NCBI GenBank assembly: GCA_017549745.1
Contig: JAFYUA010000116.1
Span: 1-10,306, forward strand
DNA length: 10,306 nt
Source: Clostridia bacterium
GTDB taxonomy: Bacteria; Bacillota; Clostridia; UMGS1810
Direction: 5' to 3'
Each line of letters opens with the position of its first letter. Within the stretch, counting starts at the first letter, position 1. A program made the translations under genes and the position numbers. Positions 1 to 7,759 of this stretch are shown piece after piece. A model generated the notes under the pieces. That model ran no database searches, was not told where the DNA came from, and was given only the letters and a program-made list of their open reading frames with translations.

Positions 1-129
1 AAAAGCGTGCAGGGTGAGGCAACATTTACAATATCAGATGTTAACACCTCGGGCAAAAAAATAGATGTGTTTTTCATAGATAACTGGAGCACCTATATTC
101 CATACTTTGAAAAACAGCTGGTTGAATAA
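1..129 (+). CDS. C-terminal fragment of a probable secreted protein (5' end outside window)
   Basis: An open frame enters from the left edge in frame 1 and stops at TAA 127-129, giving 42 residues that begin KSVQGEATFTISDV and end FEKQLVE. It has no start inside the window, so it is the tail of a longer gene. The fragment reads like a closing beta-strand pair: hydrophobic strands (IDVFFIDNW) around a turn, then a short charged end. The same pattern (a DG/SG turn, then a strand KAFLWD, then a short tail) closes the next protein downstream, so both probably end in the same kind of small beta-sandwich domain seen at the C-terminus of secreted clostridial carbohydrate-active proteins. It lies 52 bases upstream of the LamG-type gene on the same strand and is probably in the same operon. 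The catalytic or binding part is not visible, so no function is assigned. Confidence 0.7.
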   Translation, partial: KSVQGEATFTISDVNTSGKKIDVFFIDNWSTYIPYFEKQLVE

Positions 130-132
130 TGT

Positions 133-156
133 TTGAAACAACAAAGGTTGTTTTAA
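133..156 (+). other. AT-rich inverted repeat between the first two genes
   Basis: The core is AAACAAC (136-142), loop AAAG (143-146) and GTTGTTT (147-153), a perfect 7-bp stem. It extends outward by a G-T wobble and two T-A pairs to 133-156. It sits just after the stop at 129 and is followed by TTAATATAT-type sequence. The stem has only two G-C pairs in its core, so it would be a weak terminator or a processing/stability hairpin at best. Confidence 0.3.
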
Positions 157-181
157 TATATCCCAAGAGGAGGAAATAATA

Positions 182-1723
182 ATGTTAAAAAGTATTAAAA
201 AACTCATGGCAGTTATGATGTCGCTTTCACTTCTTGCAGGCATGCTTGCAATCCCGGTGCTTGCCGACACTGCATCTGATGTGACAACAGTTGGTTTGGA
301 GGAGGTTAAAGTCAGCGACAAATACGCTTATCTGAGGATTCAGGTTCTTGAAGATTCAATTGCTGTGTTCTCCAATCCCTATGACTCGAGCTATTACATA
401 AGCTCTTCAACTCTGCTTTCAGCTCTTAAATCAAATAATGGTTATACACTGTCTTATGTAAATAGTGTTGATGGAGACGACGCTTCAACAAAGCATGTTA
501 CAGGCGGCTACATAAAAGCTGTGAAAGACGGCGCAGATACTGTATATATTCCGATTGTAAGCAAAGCTCATCAGGTTGATACAATACAGCTTGGGTGGTC
601 AGGCAGAGGTTGGAGCGAGACTGGCACCGAAGGAACAAGCAGCAGACCCAGTGTTCAATCTATTGGCGGCAAACCGGCGCCGAAATCCGGTGAGGCGGGA
701 TATGACGATTCCTGGACAAGAGGTGTGGTGGTTAGTGCGACAGGCGGCACTGGCAATTGGCTTGCGAAGCTTCAGGGTAATAAAGATGAAGCCAATACAA
801 ATAATGTCGCAGGCTGGATAGATAACTATGACACCACCTTCACCTATGTGTTCAATTTCTTTGCCGAAAATGTTGCTATGCCTATAGTATATGCAAATGA
901 AGTTCTTGTCAGATTTGATTCAAATGGTTATCTGGAATACAGATCCGGTGGTGCAGGCAGTGAGACCACACAGTATATTAAAACAGATTACAAAATCACA
1001 GCAAACAGATGGCATCAGCTTGCCATAACATTCTGTAGCGGACGCTGGCGTCCATATATATTTCTTGATGGAGTAAATGTTGTGGGTTCTAAATTATGGT
1101 ATGACTGGAAAGTCGGTGAAGTTGCCATTGGTGCAGACAAGAGTGTTACCGGTGCAGTCTATTTCAACGATGTGCGTTACTACGAGGGCTATTATGATCC
1201 CAGTGCTGAAATTATCACAGCTGCACCGTCTGCAGGCAATGTGAAAATCGACACCAAAAACAAAGTAATTTATTATGCAGGCATTTCCGAGCTTGACGCT
1301 CTCAAATCATCCATTAAGGAGCATTGTGATGCTTCGGCTGTTAATGTGTATGAAACACCTGCCTCAAAGACTTACACAGCGGCAACAACTCTTAACAATG
1401 CCAACAACGTTGTGGTTCTCACTTCACCCAACGGTTTGCGTTACGACTACTACACTCTTGCGCAAATGGATATGTCTGACATAGTATTCAATGTGTCAAA
1501 CGGCAGCATCAAGGCATCTGTAGCTGTGTTTGATTCAGGTGTTAATGCATCCAAGCTCTACATTGCAGCATATGATGGCACAGAGCTTATGGGAATTGAT
1601 GTAGCAAATGTTACTGCCGACGGCACCATTGCTGATGCACAAATTGCATATAATAGCTCACTCACCTACAAAGCTTTCCTTTGGGATGCATCATCAAACC
1701 CCGTTGCTAAGGCTGAATATTAA
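182..1723 (+). CDS. Secreted LamG/concanavalin-like domain protein
   Basis: This 513-residue protein starts with a classic signal peptide: a basic start (MLKSIKKLM), a hydrophobic core to about residue 27, and a likely cut after VLA at 28. The start is fixed by AGGAGG at 168-173, eight bases upstream of the ATG. Residues about 178-340 look like a LamG/concanavalin A-like jelly roll. The strongest sign is the strand-turn-strand RWHQLAITF ... PYIFLDG at 276-297, the usual 'W-H-x-hydrophobic ... Y-hydrophobic-D-G' signature, followed by AIGAD and YFNDVRYYEG. Residues about 350-425 form a second small module (VKIDTKNKVIYY ... VVVLTSPNG), and 435-513 a terminal beta-domain ending KAFLWDASSNPVAKAEY. 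No LPXTG, S-layer homology or dockerin motif is seen, so it is probably released or loosely held. No catalytic motif is evident. The simplest reading is an extracellular glycan-binding protein, but a divergent LamG-type lyase or glycosidase is possible. It lies directly upstream of GH88. Confidence 0.8.
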   Translation: MLKSIKKLMAVMMSLSLLAGMLAIPVLADTASDVTTVGLEEVKVSDKYAYLRIQVLEDSIAVFSNPYDSSYYISSSTLLSALKSNNGYTLSYVNSVDGDDASTKHVTGGYIKAVKDGADTVYIPIVSKAHQVDTIQLGWSGRGWSETGTEGTSSRPSVQSIGGKPAPKSGEAGYDDSWTRGVVVSATGGTGNWLAKLQGNKDEANTNNVAGWIDNYDTTFTYVFNFFAENVAMPIVYANEVLVRFDSNGYLEYRSGGAGSETTQYIKTDYKITANRWHQLAITFCSGRWRPYIFLDGVNVVGSKLWYDWKVGEVAIGADKSVTGAVYFNDVRYYEGYYDPSAEIITAAPSAGNVKIDTKNKVIYYAGISELDALKSSIKEHCDASAVNVYETPASKTYTAATTLNNANNVVVLTSPNGLRYDYYTLAQMDMSDIVFNVSNGSIKASVAVFDSGVNASKLYIAAYDGTELMGIDVANVTADGTIADAQIAYNSSLTYKAFLWDASSNPVAKAEY

Positions 1724-1773
1724 AGAATTAAATAACAACGAAAAATAAATTTAGCATTATGAGGTGACAAATT

Positions 1774-2961
1774 ATGACAAGAGGCAATATACAGCTTGCT
1801 TCAAACGAAAGATTTGCAGGCAGCTATGAAATCCCTGCCGAAAAATTGCAGCAAGCAATCAAATCTGCCACCGACAAGCTCTATTCGGTAGCAGAGAGGT
1901 TGGGTATCTCGAATTTTCCCGCAAGCAGAAATAAGAGTTATATACCTTGTGAGAATAACAACTGGACACACGGAATGTACACAGGCTCTTTTTTGCTCGC
2001 CTATGAGCTTACGGGCGACAAGAAGTTTCTGGAGGTTGCCACATCTCAAATGGCTTCCTACCAAAAGCGTATGGACGAAAAAATCAAGCTTGATGACCAC
2101 GATGTAGGCTTTGTGTATGTTCCATCCTGTATTGCATATTACAAGGTCACAGGTGATGAAAGCATAAGACAGCTTGCAATCGAGGCAGCAGAGCATCTCT
2201 ATGACTACAGCTTTTCCAAAAAGGGCGGCTTTGTAATTCGCTCGGCATGGCGACTGCAGGATTATGACGCCAACCGCACAATGATGGACACAATGATGAA
2301 CATTCCGCTGTTTTATTGGGCATGGCAGGAAACCGGAGACCAAAAGTTTTATGATGCAGCCAACTCTCAGGTGGATATTACCGAAAGACTGCTTATGAGA
2401 GCCGACGGCTCTTCCTATCATCACTATCAGTTTGAAATCGGCACCCACGCTCCTGTCAAGGGAGTCACCTTTCAGGGACACCGCGACGAATCCACATGGT
2501 CGAGAGGTCATGCATGGGGCATATCGGGCTTCCCCATAGCCTATAGCTACAACAATGACCCAAATCTGCTTTTGCTTCACAGAGACGCCGTGTACTACAT
2601 GCTTGACCATCTTCCCGAAGACTTTGTTCCCTATTGGGATTATGACTTTATAAGCGGTGACGAGCCACGCGACAGCTCGGCGGCAGTTATTTCAGTTTGC
2701 GGACTTTTGGAAGCGTGCAAATATCTTCCCGATTCTGCACCCGAAAAAGCCATCTACAAAACAGCTGCCCACAAAATGCTCGGCAGCATCATCGACAACT
2801 ATGCAGGCGACATAGGTGAACCCTATGACGGACTTGTGGCTCATGTTGCAGGGGCTGTGCCTATGAATTCGGGACTTGATATGTGTGCAACATATGGCGA
2901 TTTCTTCTATTTGGAGGCACTTTTGCGTTTCACTAAACCCGACTGGAAAAGATATTGGTAA
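1774..2961 (+). CDS. GH88 unsaturated glucuronyl hydrolase
   Basis: This 395-residue protein of the GH88 (alpha/alpha)6-barrel family has no signal peptide and so is cytosolic. The family hydrates the 4,5 double bond of the unsaturated uronic acid made by polysaccharide lyases, which releases that sugar from the oligosaccharide. Visible family blocks are NNWTHGMYTG (61-70), LDDHDVGF (106-113), TMMDTMMNIPLF (169-180), STWSRGHAWGI (240-250), RDSSAA (299-304) and GDFFYLEALLR (375-385). By motif alignment to the Bacillus sp. GL1 enzyme, its catalytic Asp88 and Asp149 correspond to D110 and D172, and both are present. The length is close to the usual 370-400, with about 20 extra N-terminal residues. 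The ATG is supported by GAGGTGA at 1761-1767. It lies 50 bases after the LamG gene and 19 before the binding protein. GH105 was considered, but HDVGF and STWSRGHAWG fit GH88 better. The natural substrate (hyaluronan, chondroitin, heparin-type, gellan or other) cannot be read from the sequence. Confidence 0.93.
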   Translation: MTRGNIQLASNERFAGSYEIPAEKLQQAIKSATDKLYSVAERLGISNFPASRNKSYIPCENNNWTHGMYTGSFLLAYELTGDKKFLEVATSQMASYQKRMDEKIKLDDHDVGFVYVPSCIAYYKVTGDESIRQLAIEAAEHLYDYSFSKKGGFVIRSAWRLQDYDANRTMMDTMMNIPLFYWAWQETGDQKFYDAANSQVDITERLLMRADGSSYHHYQFEIGTHAPVKGVTFQGHRDESTWSRGHAWGISGFPIAYSYNNDPNLLLLHRDAVYYMLDHLPEDFVPYWDYDFISGDEPRDSSAAVISVCGLLEACKYLPDSAPEKAIYKTAAHKMLGSIIDNYAGDIGEPYDGLVAHVAGAVPMNSGLDMCATYGDFFYLEALLRFTKPDWKRYW

Positions 2962-2980
2962 TTTATAAGGAGAAAATGAA

Positions 2981-4603
2981 ATGAAAAAATATTTGAAAAT
3001 CATCAGCCTTATTTCAATGCTTGCCATAATAGCAGTAGCTTTTGCAGGTTGTGGCGGCAAAGAGGAAACAAAGGCTACAACCGACGGAAAATCATTTACT
3101 TATTGGGCAGTTATGAATCCGACTTCTGCCAATCTCATCGCAGACTACAGCGAAATGATGATGTATCAGGAGCTTGAAAAGCGCTCGGGTGTTCACATTG
3201 ATTTTATTCATCCTATTCAGGGCTCCACAGGAAGCGAAGCTTTTCTTACCATGCTCTCGGGCGATACACTGCCTGATATGGTAGAATACGACTGGACCAC
3301 CTATACAGGCGGTGCTCAGCAGGCAATAGATGATGAGGTAATTATCAGCCTCAATGACTATCTTGAAGAGCACGCTCCCAATTACAACGACTATATGAAC
3401 GGCGAAAAAGGCAAAGCCAACAACAACCTCTATAAACTCCAGAGCACAACCCACGCAGGTCAGCACTATGGCTTTAATGTGTTAAATATTGGCTCAAGCC
3501 GTATCTTCAATGGTCTTTGCATAAGGGAAGATATGCTCAAAAAATGGGGTATGGATATCCCTGAAACAATTGATGATTGGACTGCCGTTTTTGCCAAGGC
3601 AAAAGCCGAGGGCTTTTCCAAGCCACTCACAGGTGTGAACTACGATTTTTCGTTTACAGGCAGCACAGCATTCTTTAACACCGCATTTAATGTTGGTAAA
3701 TATTACTACATTGAGGACAACAAGGTGGTGTTATCCGCTTTTCAGCCAGGCTTTAAAGAATATATAGCGCAGATGGCAGAATGGGCGAAGCTCGGCTATA
3801 TAGACACGGGCTTTGTAACCAACGATTCGGCTAAGGTTGAGGGTAACCTTGCCAACAGTATATCCATAGCGGCAGTTGGCGGCGTTGGCGGTGTAATAGG
3901 CAAGGTTGTGCCTGCTGCTCGCCAGAATAATCCTGAGTTCACTCTCATTGCCTGTCCGCTTCCTGTAAGCGAAAGAGGCAAAACAGCTGAGTATCGCTCC
4001 ATGACAGGCGAAGCAGGTCCTCTTGCAATTGCCATTACCACAGCTTGCGGTAATTATGAAAAGGCAGTGGAGTGGTGCGACTATCTCTACAGTGACGAAG
4101 GTATGGTGCTTCATGCATTCGGTATTGAGGGCGACACCTTTACCATTGAAGAAACTGACGGCGAAAAGCACTATGTCTACACCGACAAAATTTTGATGCC
4201 CGAAAATTCAGGAGTGAATTCTATCGGCGAAGCGCTCTATAAATATATGCTTCCTGCCAATCATCCCGGTCTCAACCAGCATCCCGACTATCTAAACGGC
4301 TGGTATGAGCTTGATGAACAGAAGCAGGCAATTGCAATGTGGAATGATGAAGAGGGCATTGCCAATGCAAAAGCTCATTTCCTCCCCACGCTTGACTACA
4401 CCGAGGAAGAAGCAAGTGAAAAAACAGATATCATCGAGATTGCTGAGGCAGAACTCGAAATTGCAATCACAGACATCATTCTTGGCAGAAAATCTATTTC
4501 TTCCTATGATGAAGCTATAAAAAAGGCTAAAAATAACGGCTTTGACAGAGTGCTTGAAATCATGCAATCTGCCTACGACAGATATCTTTCCAAATTAAGC
4601 TGA
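2981..4603 (+). CDS. ABC transporter carbohydrate-binding lipoprotein, LplA-like
   Basis: This 540-residue extracellular solute-binding protein starts with a lipoprotein signal: MKKYLK, a hydrophobic run, then FAGC with the lipidated Cys at residue 24. The -3 Phe is less usual than Leu, but the rest of the lipobox fits. A short polar linker leads into the binding fold. Family signs are AFLTMLSGDTLPDMVEY (87-103, the 'ML.SGDLPD' block), PETIDDWTAVFAKAK in the first third, and the C-terminal helix QSAYDRY near 529-535, preceded by ILGRKSISSYDEAI. All are typical of the large 500-560 residue LplA-type sugar-binding proteins. AAGGAG at 2967-2972 fixes the start. It should hold an oligosaccharide at the outer face of the membrane and hand it to LplB/YtcP-type permeases, but no permease or ATPase gene is in the window. 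Adjacency to GH88 suggests an unsaturated uronic-acid oligosaccharide ligand (inference). Confidence 0.9.
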   Translation: MKKYLKIISLISMLAIIAVAFAGCGGKEETKATTDGKSFTYWAVMNPTSANLIADYSEMMMYQELEKRSGVHIDFIHPIQGSTGSEAFLTMLSGDTLPDMVEYDWTTYTGGAQQAIDDEVIISLNDYLEEHAPNYNDYMNGEKGKANNNLYKLQSTTHAGQHYGFNVLNIGSSRIFNGLCIREDMLKKWGMDIPETIDDWTAVFAKAKAEGFSKPLTGVNYDFSFTGSTAFFNTAFNVGKYYYIEDNKVVLSAFQPGFKEYIAQMAEWAKLGYIDTGFVTNDSAKVEGNLANSISIAAVGGVGGVIGKVVPAARQNNPEFTLIACPLPVSERGKTAEYRSMTGEAGPLAIAITTACGNYEKAVEWCDYLYSDEGMVLHAFGIEGDTFTIEETDGEKHYVYTDKILMPENSGVNSIGEALYKYMLPANHPGLNQHPDYLNGWYELDEQKQAIAMWNDEEGIANAKAHFLPTLDYTEEEASEKTDIIEIAEAELEIAITDIILGRKSISSYDEAIKKAKNNGFDRVLEIMQSAYDRYLSKLS

Positions 4604-4625
4604 TTCTCAGTACCTCTATTTAACC

Positions 4626-4659
4626 CGAAGATATCCTTGCTTTTGCGGGGGTATCTTTG
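4626..4659 (+). terminator. Long hairpin between binding-protein and PHP genes; terminator or attenuator
   Basis: Two arms, 4626-4640 and 4645-4659, pair over 15 bp with a TTTT loop, using several G-T wobbles. The core is AAGATATCC against GGGTATCTT. It starts 22 bases after the stop of the binding-protein gene. The tract that follows (CGTTAATTTTG) is only moderately T-rich, so termination would be partial. It more likely trims or stabilises the 3' end of the upstream message and lowers expression of the PHP-HAD-MATE part. No second gene fits in this 96-base gap. Confidence 0.55.
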
Positions 4660-4699
4660 CGTTAATTTTGAATGCACCAAGAAGAAATGAGGTAAGATT

Positions 4700-5719
4700 A
4701 TGAAAAAATATTTGATTTCGGATAGCGGTAATTTTTATAAAGCAAATCTTCATTGTCATTCCACCATTTCCGACGGCAGGCTTACCCCCGAACAGCTCAA
4801 AAAAGCTTATATGGAGCATGGCTATTCCATTCTTGCCTACACCGACCACGATGCTCTGATTGGGCACAATGACCTTACCGACGAGAATTTTCTGGCACTC
4901 AACGGGTTTGAAGTGGAGATAACCGAGGGTATGGGAGATATGGGAAAAGACTGTCACATTTGCTTTGTGGCACTAAAGCCCGACAATCTCATTCAGCCGT
5001 GCTATCACCGCACAGAATATATGTATACAAACGAAAAGAATTATAGGGATCAGGTTCTGTTTGATGAATCAAAACCTGATTTTGAGAGAATATATTCTCC
5101 TGAATGTATAAGTCAGATGATGAAAGAGGGTAGGGACAACGGATTTTTTGTGACCTACAATCACCCGACATGGTCTATGGAAACCTACAACGAATACAGC
5201 AAATATGAGCATATGCACGCCATGGAAATCTGCAACTATGGTTGTGTGGCATATGGCTGGCCTGAATACAACGAGAAGGAATATGATGAAATGCTCAGAT
5301 GCGGCAAAAGAATATTCTGCATTTCAGCAGACGATAATCACAACTGCCATCCACCCCAGTCGAGGCATTACGATTCTTTTGGCGGATTTATAATGGTTAA
5401 GGCAGAAAGGCTTGAATACAAAACCGTTACCGACGCTCTGCTGGCAGGAAACTTCTATGCGTCTCAGGGACCCGAAATATATGACCTTTGGCTTGAAGAT
5501 GAAAAATTATACATTACCTGTTCCAATGCAAGCAGCATAGTGCTTGGCACAGGCAGACGCCGTGTAAAAGCTGTTTACCGCGAAAACGGCGAAGCTTTGA
5601 CCAAAGCTTGTTTTGACATCAAAAAAGAGGATATATATGTCAGAATAACCGTGACTGACCATAGCGGTCTTCATGCCAATACCAATGCATACTTTACTGA
5701 TGAGCTGCTGAGAGACTGA
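4700..5719 (+). CDS. PHP-domain metallohydrolase, CehA/McbA-like
   Basis: This 339-residue soluble protein has the polymerase-and-histidinol-phosphatase (PHP) fold, a metal-dependent hydrolase usually acting on phosphoesters. All expected ligand motifs can be seen: HCH at 18-20, D25 in SDG, TDHD at 48-51, E71 in GFEVE, H86 in DCHICF, NHP at 154-156, and DDNH at 211-214. This set would build a two- or three-metal site. After about residue 257 a small beta-domain follows (IYDLWLEDEKLYITCS ... VRITVTD), as in CehA/McbA-type members, which supports that subgroup over histidinol phosphatase or DNA polymerase PHP domains. There is no signal peptide. The start has GAGGT at 4689-4693. The next gene, a HAD phosphatase, begins 15 bases after its stop. 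The substrate is unknown; a phosphorylated sugar or other phosphoester made during glycan breakdown is a guess from the neighbours. Confidence 0.85.
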   Translation: MKKYLISDSGNFYKANLHCHSTISDGRLTPEQLKKAYMEHGYSILAYTDHDALIGHNDLTDENFLALNGFEVEITEGMGDMGKDCHICFVALKPDNLIQPCYHRTEYMYTNEKNYRDQVLFDESKPDFERIYSPECISQMMKEGRDNGFFVTYNHPTWSMETYNEYSKYEHMHAMEICNYGCVAYGWPEYNEKEYDEMLRCGKRIFCISADDNHNCHPPQSRHYDSFGGFIMVKAERLEYKTVTDALLAGNFYASQGPEIYDLWLEDEKLYITCSNASSIVLGTGRRRVKAVYRENGEALTKACFDIKKEDIYVRITVTDHSGLHANTNAYFTDELLRD

Positions 5720-5734
5720 CAGGGAGAAATACAA

Positions 5735-6463
5735 ATGGACACAAAGGCTGTGATTTTTGATAAAGACGGAACCCTTTTGGATTTTGATGCATGCTGGCTA
5801 AAAATTGCCGACTATGCCATAGCAGATATTATGGAGCAATTTAATGCGCGAGATATTCCTGCGGACGAAGTGGTGAGTGCCTTAGGCGTATGTAACGGCA
5901 TAGCTTCAATCTTGGGTGCACTTTGCTGTGGGACATACACTCAGATTGGCACTATAATTCATAATATATTTGAACAATACAAACACAACTTCAATGAAGA
6001 TGAGGTTATTGCTGCAACTATTGATGCCTTTGAAAACAATAGCAACAAAGGCGAGATAAAAGCTGCATGTGATAATATTGCCGATGTATTGCTGACTTTG
6101 AAAAGCTACAATCTGAAGCTGGCGGTGGTGACGACCGATACCCACAGCAGTACAATGAAACATCTGGAAGCACTTGGAATCAAGGATTTGTTCGATGCAA
6201 TTTACACTGATGATGGCAGCTTCCCTGCCAAGCCCCACCCGTTTTGTATCAATGACTTTTGCGAGCGAGAAGGTCTGCTCACTTCACAGGTTGTTATGGT
6301 GGGAGACACGCTAACCGATGTAAGCTTTGCACACAACGGCGGAATAGATATGATAGGAGTTTCCAAAAGCGAAGCAAACACAGCTATCTTAAAAAATAAA
6401 ACACCTATTGTTGTGCCCGATATTTCCTATGTGTTGGATGCAATCAAGCAGCAAGGAGACTAA
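5735..6463 (+). CDS. HAD-superfamily phosphatase, phosphoglycolate-phosphatase-like
   Basis: This 242-residue cytosolic protein has the four HAD motifs in order. Motif I is FDKDGTLLDF with nucleophile D9 and acid/base D11. Motif II is AVVTTD with T133. Motif III is the Lys in FPAKPHP, K166. Motif IV is VMVGDTLTDVSFA with D191 and D195. The about 100-residue helical insert after motif I is a C1-type cap, as in phosphoglycolate phosphatase and beta-phosphoglucomutase-type members. Small sugar phosphates or similar metabolites are likely substrates. The cap does not let me name one, so a specific enzyme name would be over-reading. A CAGGGAG ribosome site lies just before the ATG. The gene is 15 bases after the PHP gene and only 2 bases before the MATE gene, so the three are very probably co-transcribed. 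Because PHP and HAD enzymes are both commonly phosphatases, they may act in sequence or on related compounds. Confidence 0.88.
   Translation: MDTKAVIFDKDGTLLDFDACWLKIADYAIADIMEQFNARDIPADEVVSALGVCNGIASILGALCCGTYTQIGTIIHNIFEQYKHNFNEDEVIAATIDAFENNSNKGEIKAACDNIADVLLTLKSYNLKLAVVTTDTHSSTMKHLEALGIKDLFDAIYTDDGSFPAKPHPFCINDFCEREGLLTSQVVMVGDTLTDVSFAHNGGIDMIGVSKSEANTAILKNKTPIVVPDISYVLDAIKQQGD
6453..6458 (+). promoter_or_regulatory. Ribosome binding site inside the HAD gene, for MATE
   Basis: AAGGAG lies within the last codons of the HAD gene, 7 bases before the ATG at 6466. The HAD stop (6461-6463) falls between this site and the new start. Ribosomes finishing HAD would uncover or reload here, so the two genes are probably translationally coupled. 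The site also decides ATG 6466 as the MATE start. Confidence 0.7.
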
Positions 6464-6465
6464 CC

Positions 6466-7731
6466 ATGGATTTGAAGCTTTCCAAATACATAATTCCATC
6501 AATAATATCTATGGTGCTCATAGGTACATACACAAACATTGATGGCTTTTTTATAGGCAACACTGCAGGCGATGACGGCTTGGCAGCAATAAACATTGTA
6601 TGGCCGATTGTGGCTCTTATAACCTCAATTGGCACAGGCATCGGTGTTGGCGGCTCTGTTATGCTTGGCAGCTTCCGCGGCAGAGATGATAATAAGTCGG
6701 CAGAACAGATAAAAACAACCATGCTTTTGATGCTTTTAGTAGTGGGCGTAATTTCAGGACTTTTGCTGTGGATTGTATCCAGACCCCTGCTTGAACTTAT
6801 GGGAGCTTCCGGCAGAGTGCTTGCATACTCTGTTGACTACTCAGATATAATCTGTCTTGGGTCAGTGTTTCAGATTATGGGTTCGGGTCTTGTTGTGCTT
6901 CTCAGAAATGAGCAAAAGACATATTTTTCTATGTTTTGCTGCATCGCAGGACTCATTGTACATTTGCTGCTCGACATACTTTTAGTGGAGAATTATGCTC
7001 TTGGCGGAGTGGCGGTTTCAACTGTTGCTTCACAGGCGGTTGTTATGATAATGAGTCTTTTTGCGCTCAGATTCGATATAAAAGCTAAAATTAAAAAAAA
7101 CAATATCATTTCCATCCTCAAAGCCTCCACATCGCCACTGGGCATAAATTTTGTGCCGTCAGTTGTGCTTTTGTTCACAAACTACTTTGCGCTTTTATCG
7201 GGTGGAACAGCAGGTGTGAGTGCTTATGCAGTTATGAGCTATGCAGTGTACACCTTCGATTATATATATCAAGGCGTCTGTGATGGTATTCAGCCCATAA
7301 TCAGCTATTGCTGGGGTGCCGGCAATCAAACCGACAAAAAACGGGCAGTCAGAGCAGCTGTCATAATACTTGCAGCATTCACAATACTTTTTATCCTGAT
7401 AACTCCCGGCTTGATTTTTATTATGCCTGAGTTGTTTGCAGTTTCAGACGCTGCTGCTAAAATGATGAATACGGGCTTTGTTATTTATGCTGTTTCATAT
7501 CCCTTTAAGGCAATAGTCAAGTTTATATGCTCATATTATTATTCCTGCGGCAAAACAAAGCTTTCAAATGTTTTAATTTATATTGACCCTGTTATATTTA
7601 CTCCAATGCTGTTGGCTGTACTTTCAAAGCTTTTTGGCATAAATGGCGTATGGTTGTCTATGACATTGGCTCAAGCTTTAGTTGCAGCTTTGGGATTGAG
7701 CTTATTATATAAAAAACATAGCAATAAATAA
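6466..7731 (+). CDS. MATE-family multidrug/organic cation exporter
   Basis: This 421-residue polytopic membrane protein of the MATE family exports organic molecules in exchange for Na+ or H+. Family marks are TNIDGFFIGNTAGDDGLAAI near 23-42, GTGIGVGGSVMLG at 56-68, RNEQKTYFSMFCCIAG (147-162) leading to HLLLDILLV, and, in the second half, GVCDGIQPIISYCWGAGN (270-287), the internal repeat of the N-terminal block. About twelve hydrophobic segments are visible, in the usual two bundles of six. The length is slightly short of the common 440-460 because the N-terminal tail before the first helix is brief, but the internal AAGGAG at 6453-6458 supports this start. The substrate is not readable. In this operon it might export an unwanted catabolic by-product or a host-derived compound rather than a drug (inference). 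Confidence 0.92.
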   Translation: MDLKLSKYIIPSIISMVLIGTYTNIDGFFIGNTAGDDGLAAINIVWPIVALITSIGTGIGVGGSVMLGSFRGRDDNKSAEQIKTTMLLMLLVVGVISGLLLWIVSRPLLELMGASGRVLAYSVDYSDIICLGSVFQIMGSGLVVLLRNEQKTYFSMFCCIAGLIVHLLLDILLVENYALGGVAVSTVASQAVVMIMSLFALRFDIKAKIKKNNIISILKASTSPLGINFVPSVVLLFTNYFALLSGGTAGVSAYAVMSYAVYTFDYIYQGVCDGIQPIISYCWGAGNQTDKKRAVRAAVIILAAFTILFILITPGLIFIMPELFAVSDAAAKMMNTGFVIYAVSYPFKAIVKFICSYYYSCGKTKLSNVLIYIDPVIFTPMLLAVLSKLFGINGVWLSMTLAQALVAALGLSLLYKKHSNK

Positions 7732-7759
7732 GTATATTTACAACGAAAGGATTTTAATT

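Noticed and set aside
133..162. A TTGAAA (133-138) with AT-rich TAATAT/TATATC downstream, as a promoter for the LamG gene
   Set aside because: The spacings to a -10 are 15 or 18 bases, and transcription would start almost on the ribosome site at 168-173. It also overlaps the inverted repeat.
1801..2610. Long open frame on the - strand opposite GH88
   Set aside because: It is the antisense shadow of a clear GH88 gene, is rich in Cys, His and Val in an unnatural way, and has no recognisable domain.
2981..4720. The same first 16 bases (ATGAAAAAATATTTGA) in the binding-protein and PHP genes, as a repeat or duplication
   Set aside because: The identity ends after the MKKYL codons and the proteins are unrelated. 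A lysine-rich AT-biased start is common in such genomes.
5591..5610. Inverted repeat AAGCTTT-GACC-AAAGCTT inside the PHP gene
   Set aside because: It lies in the middle of a well-supported coding sequence with no T-tract, and a 7-bp repeat of this kind is expected by chance.
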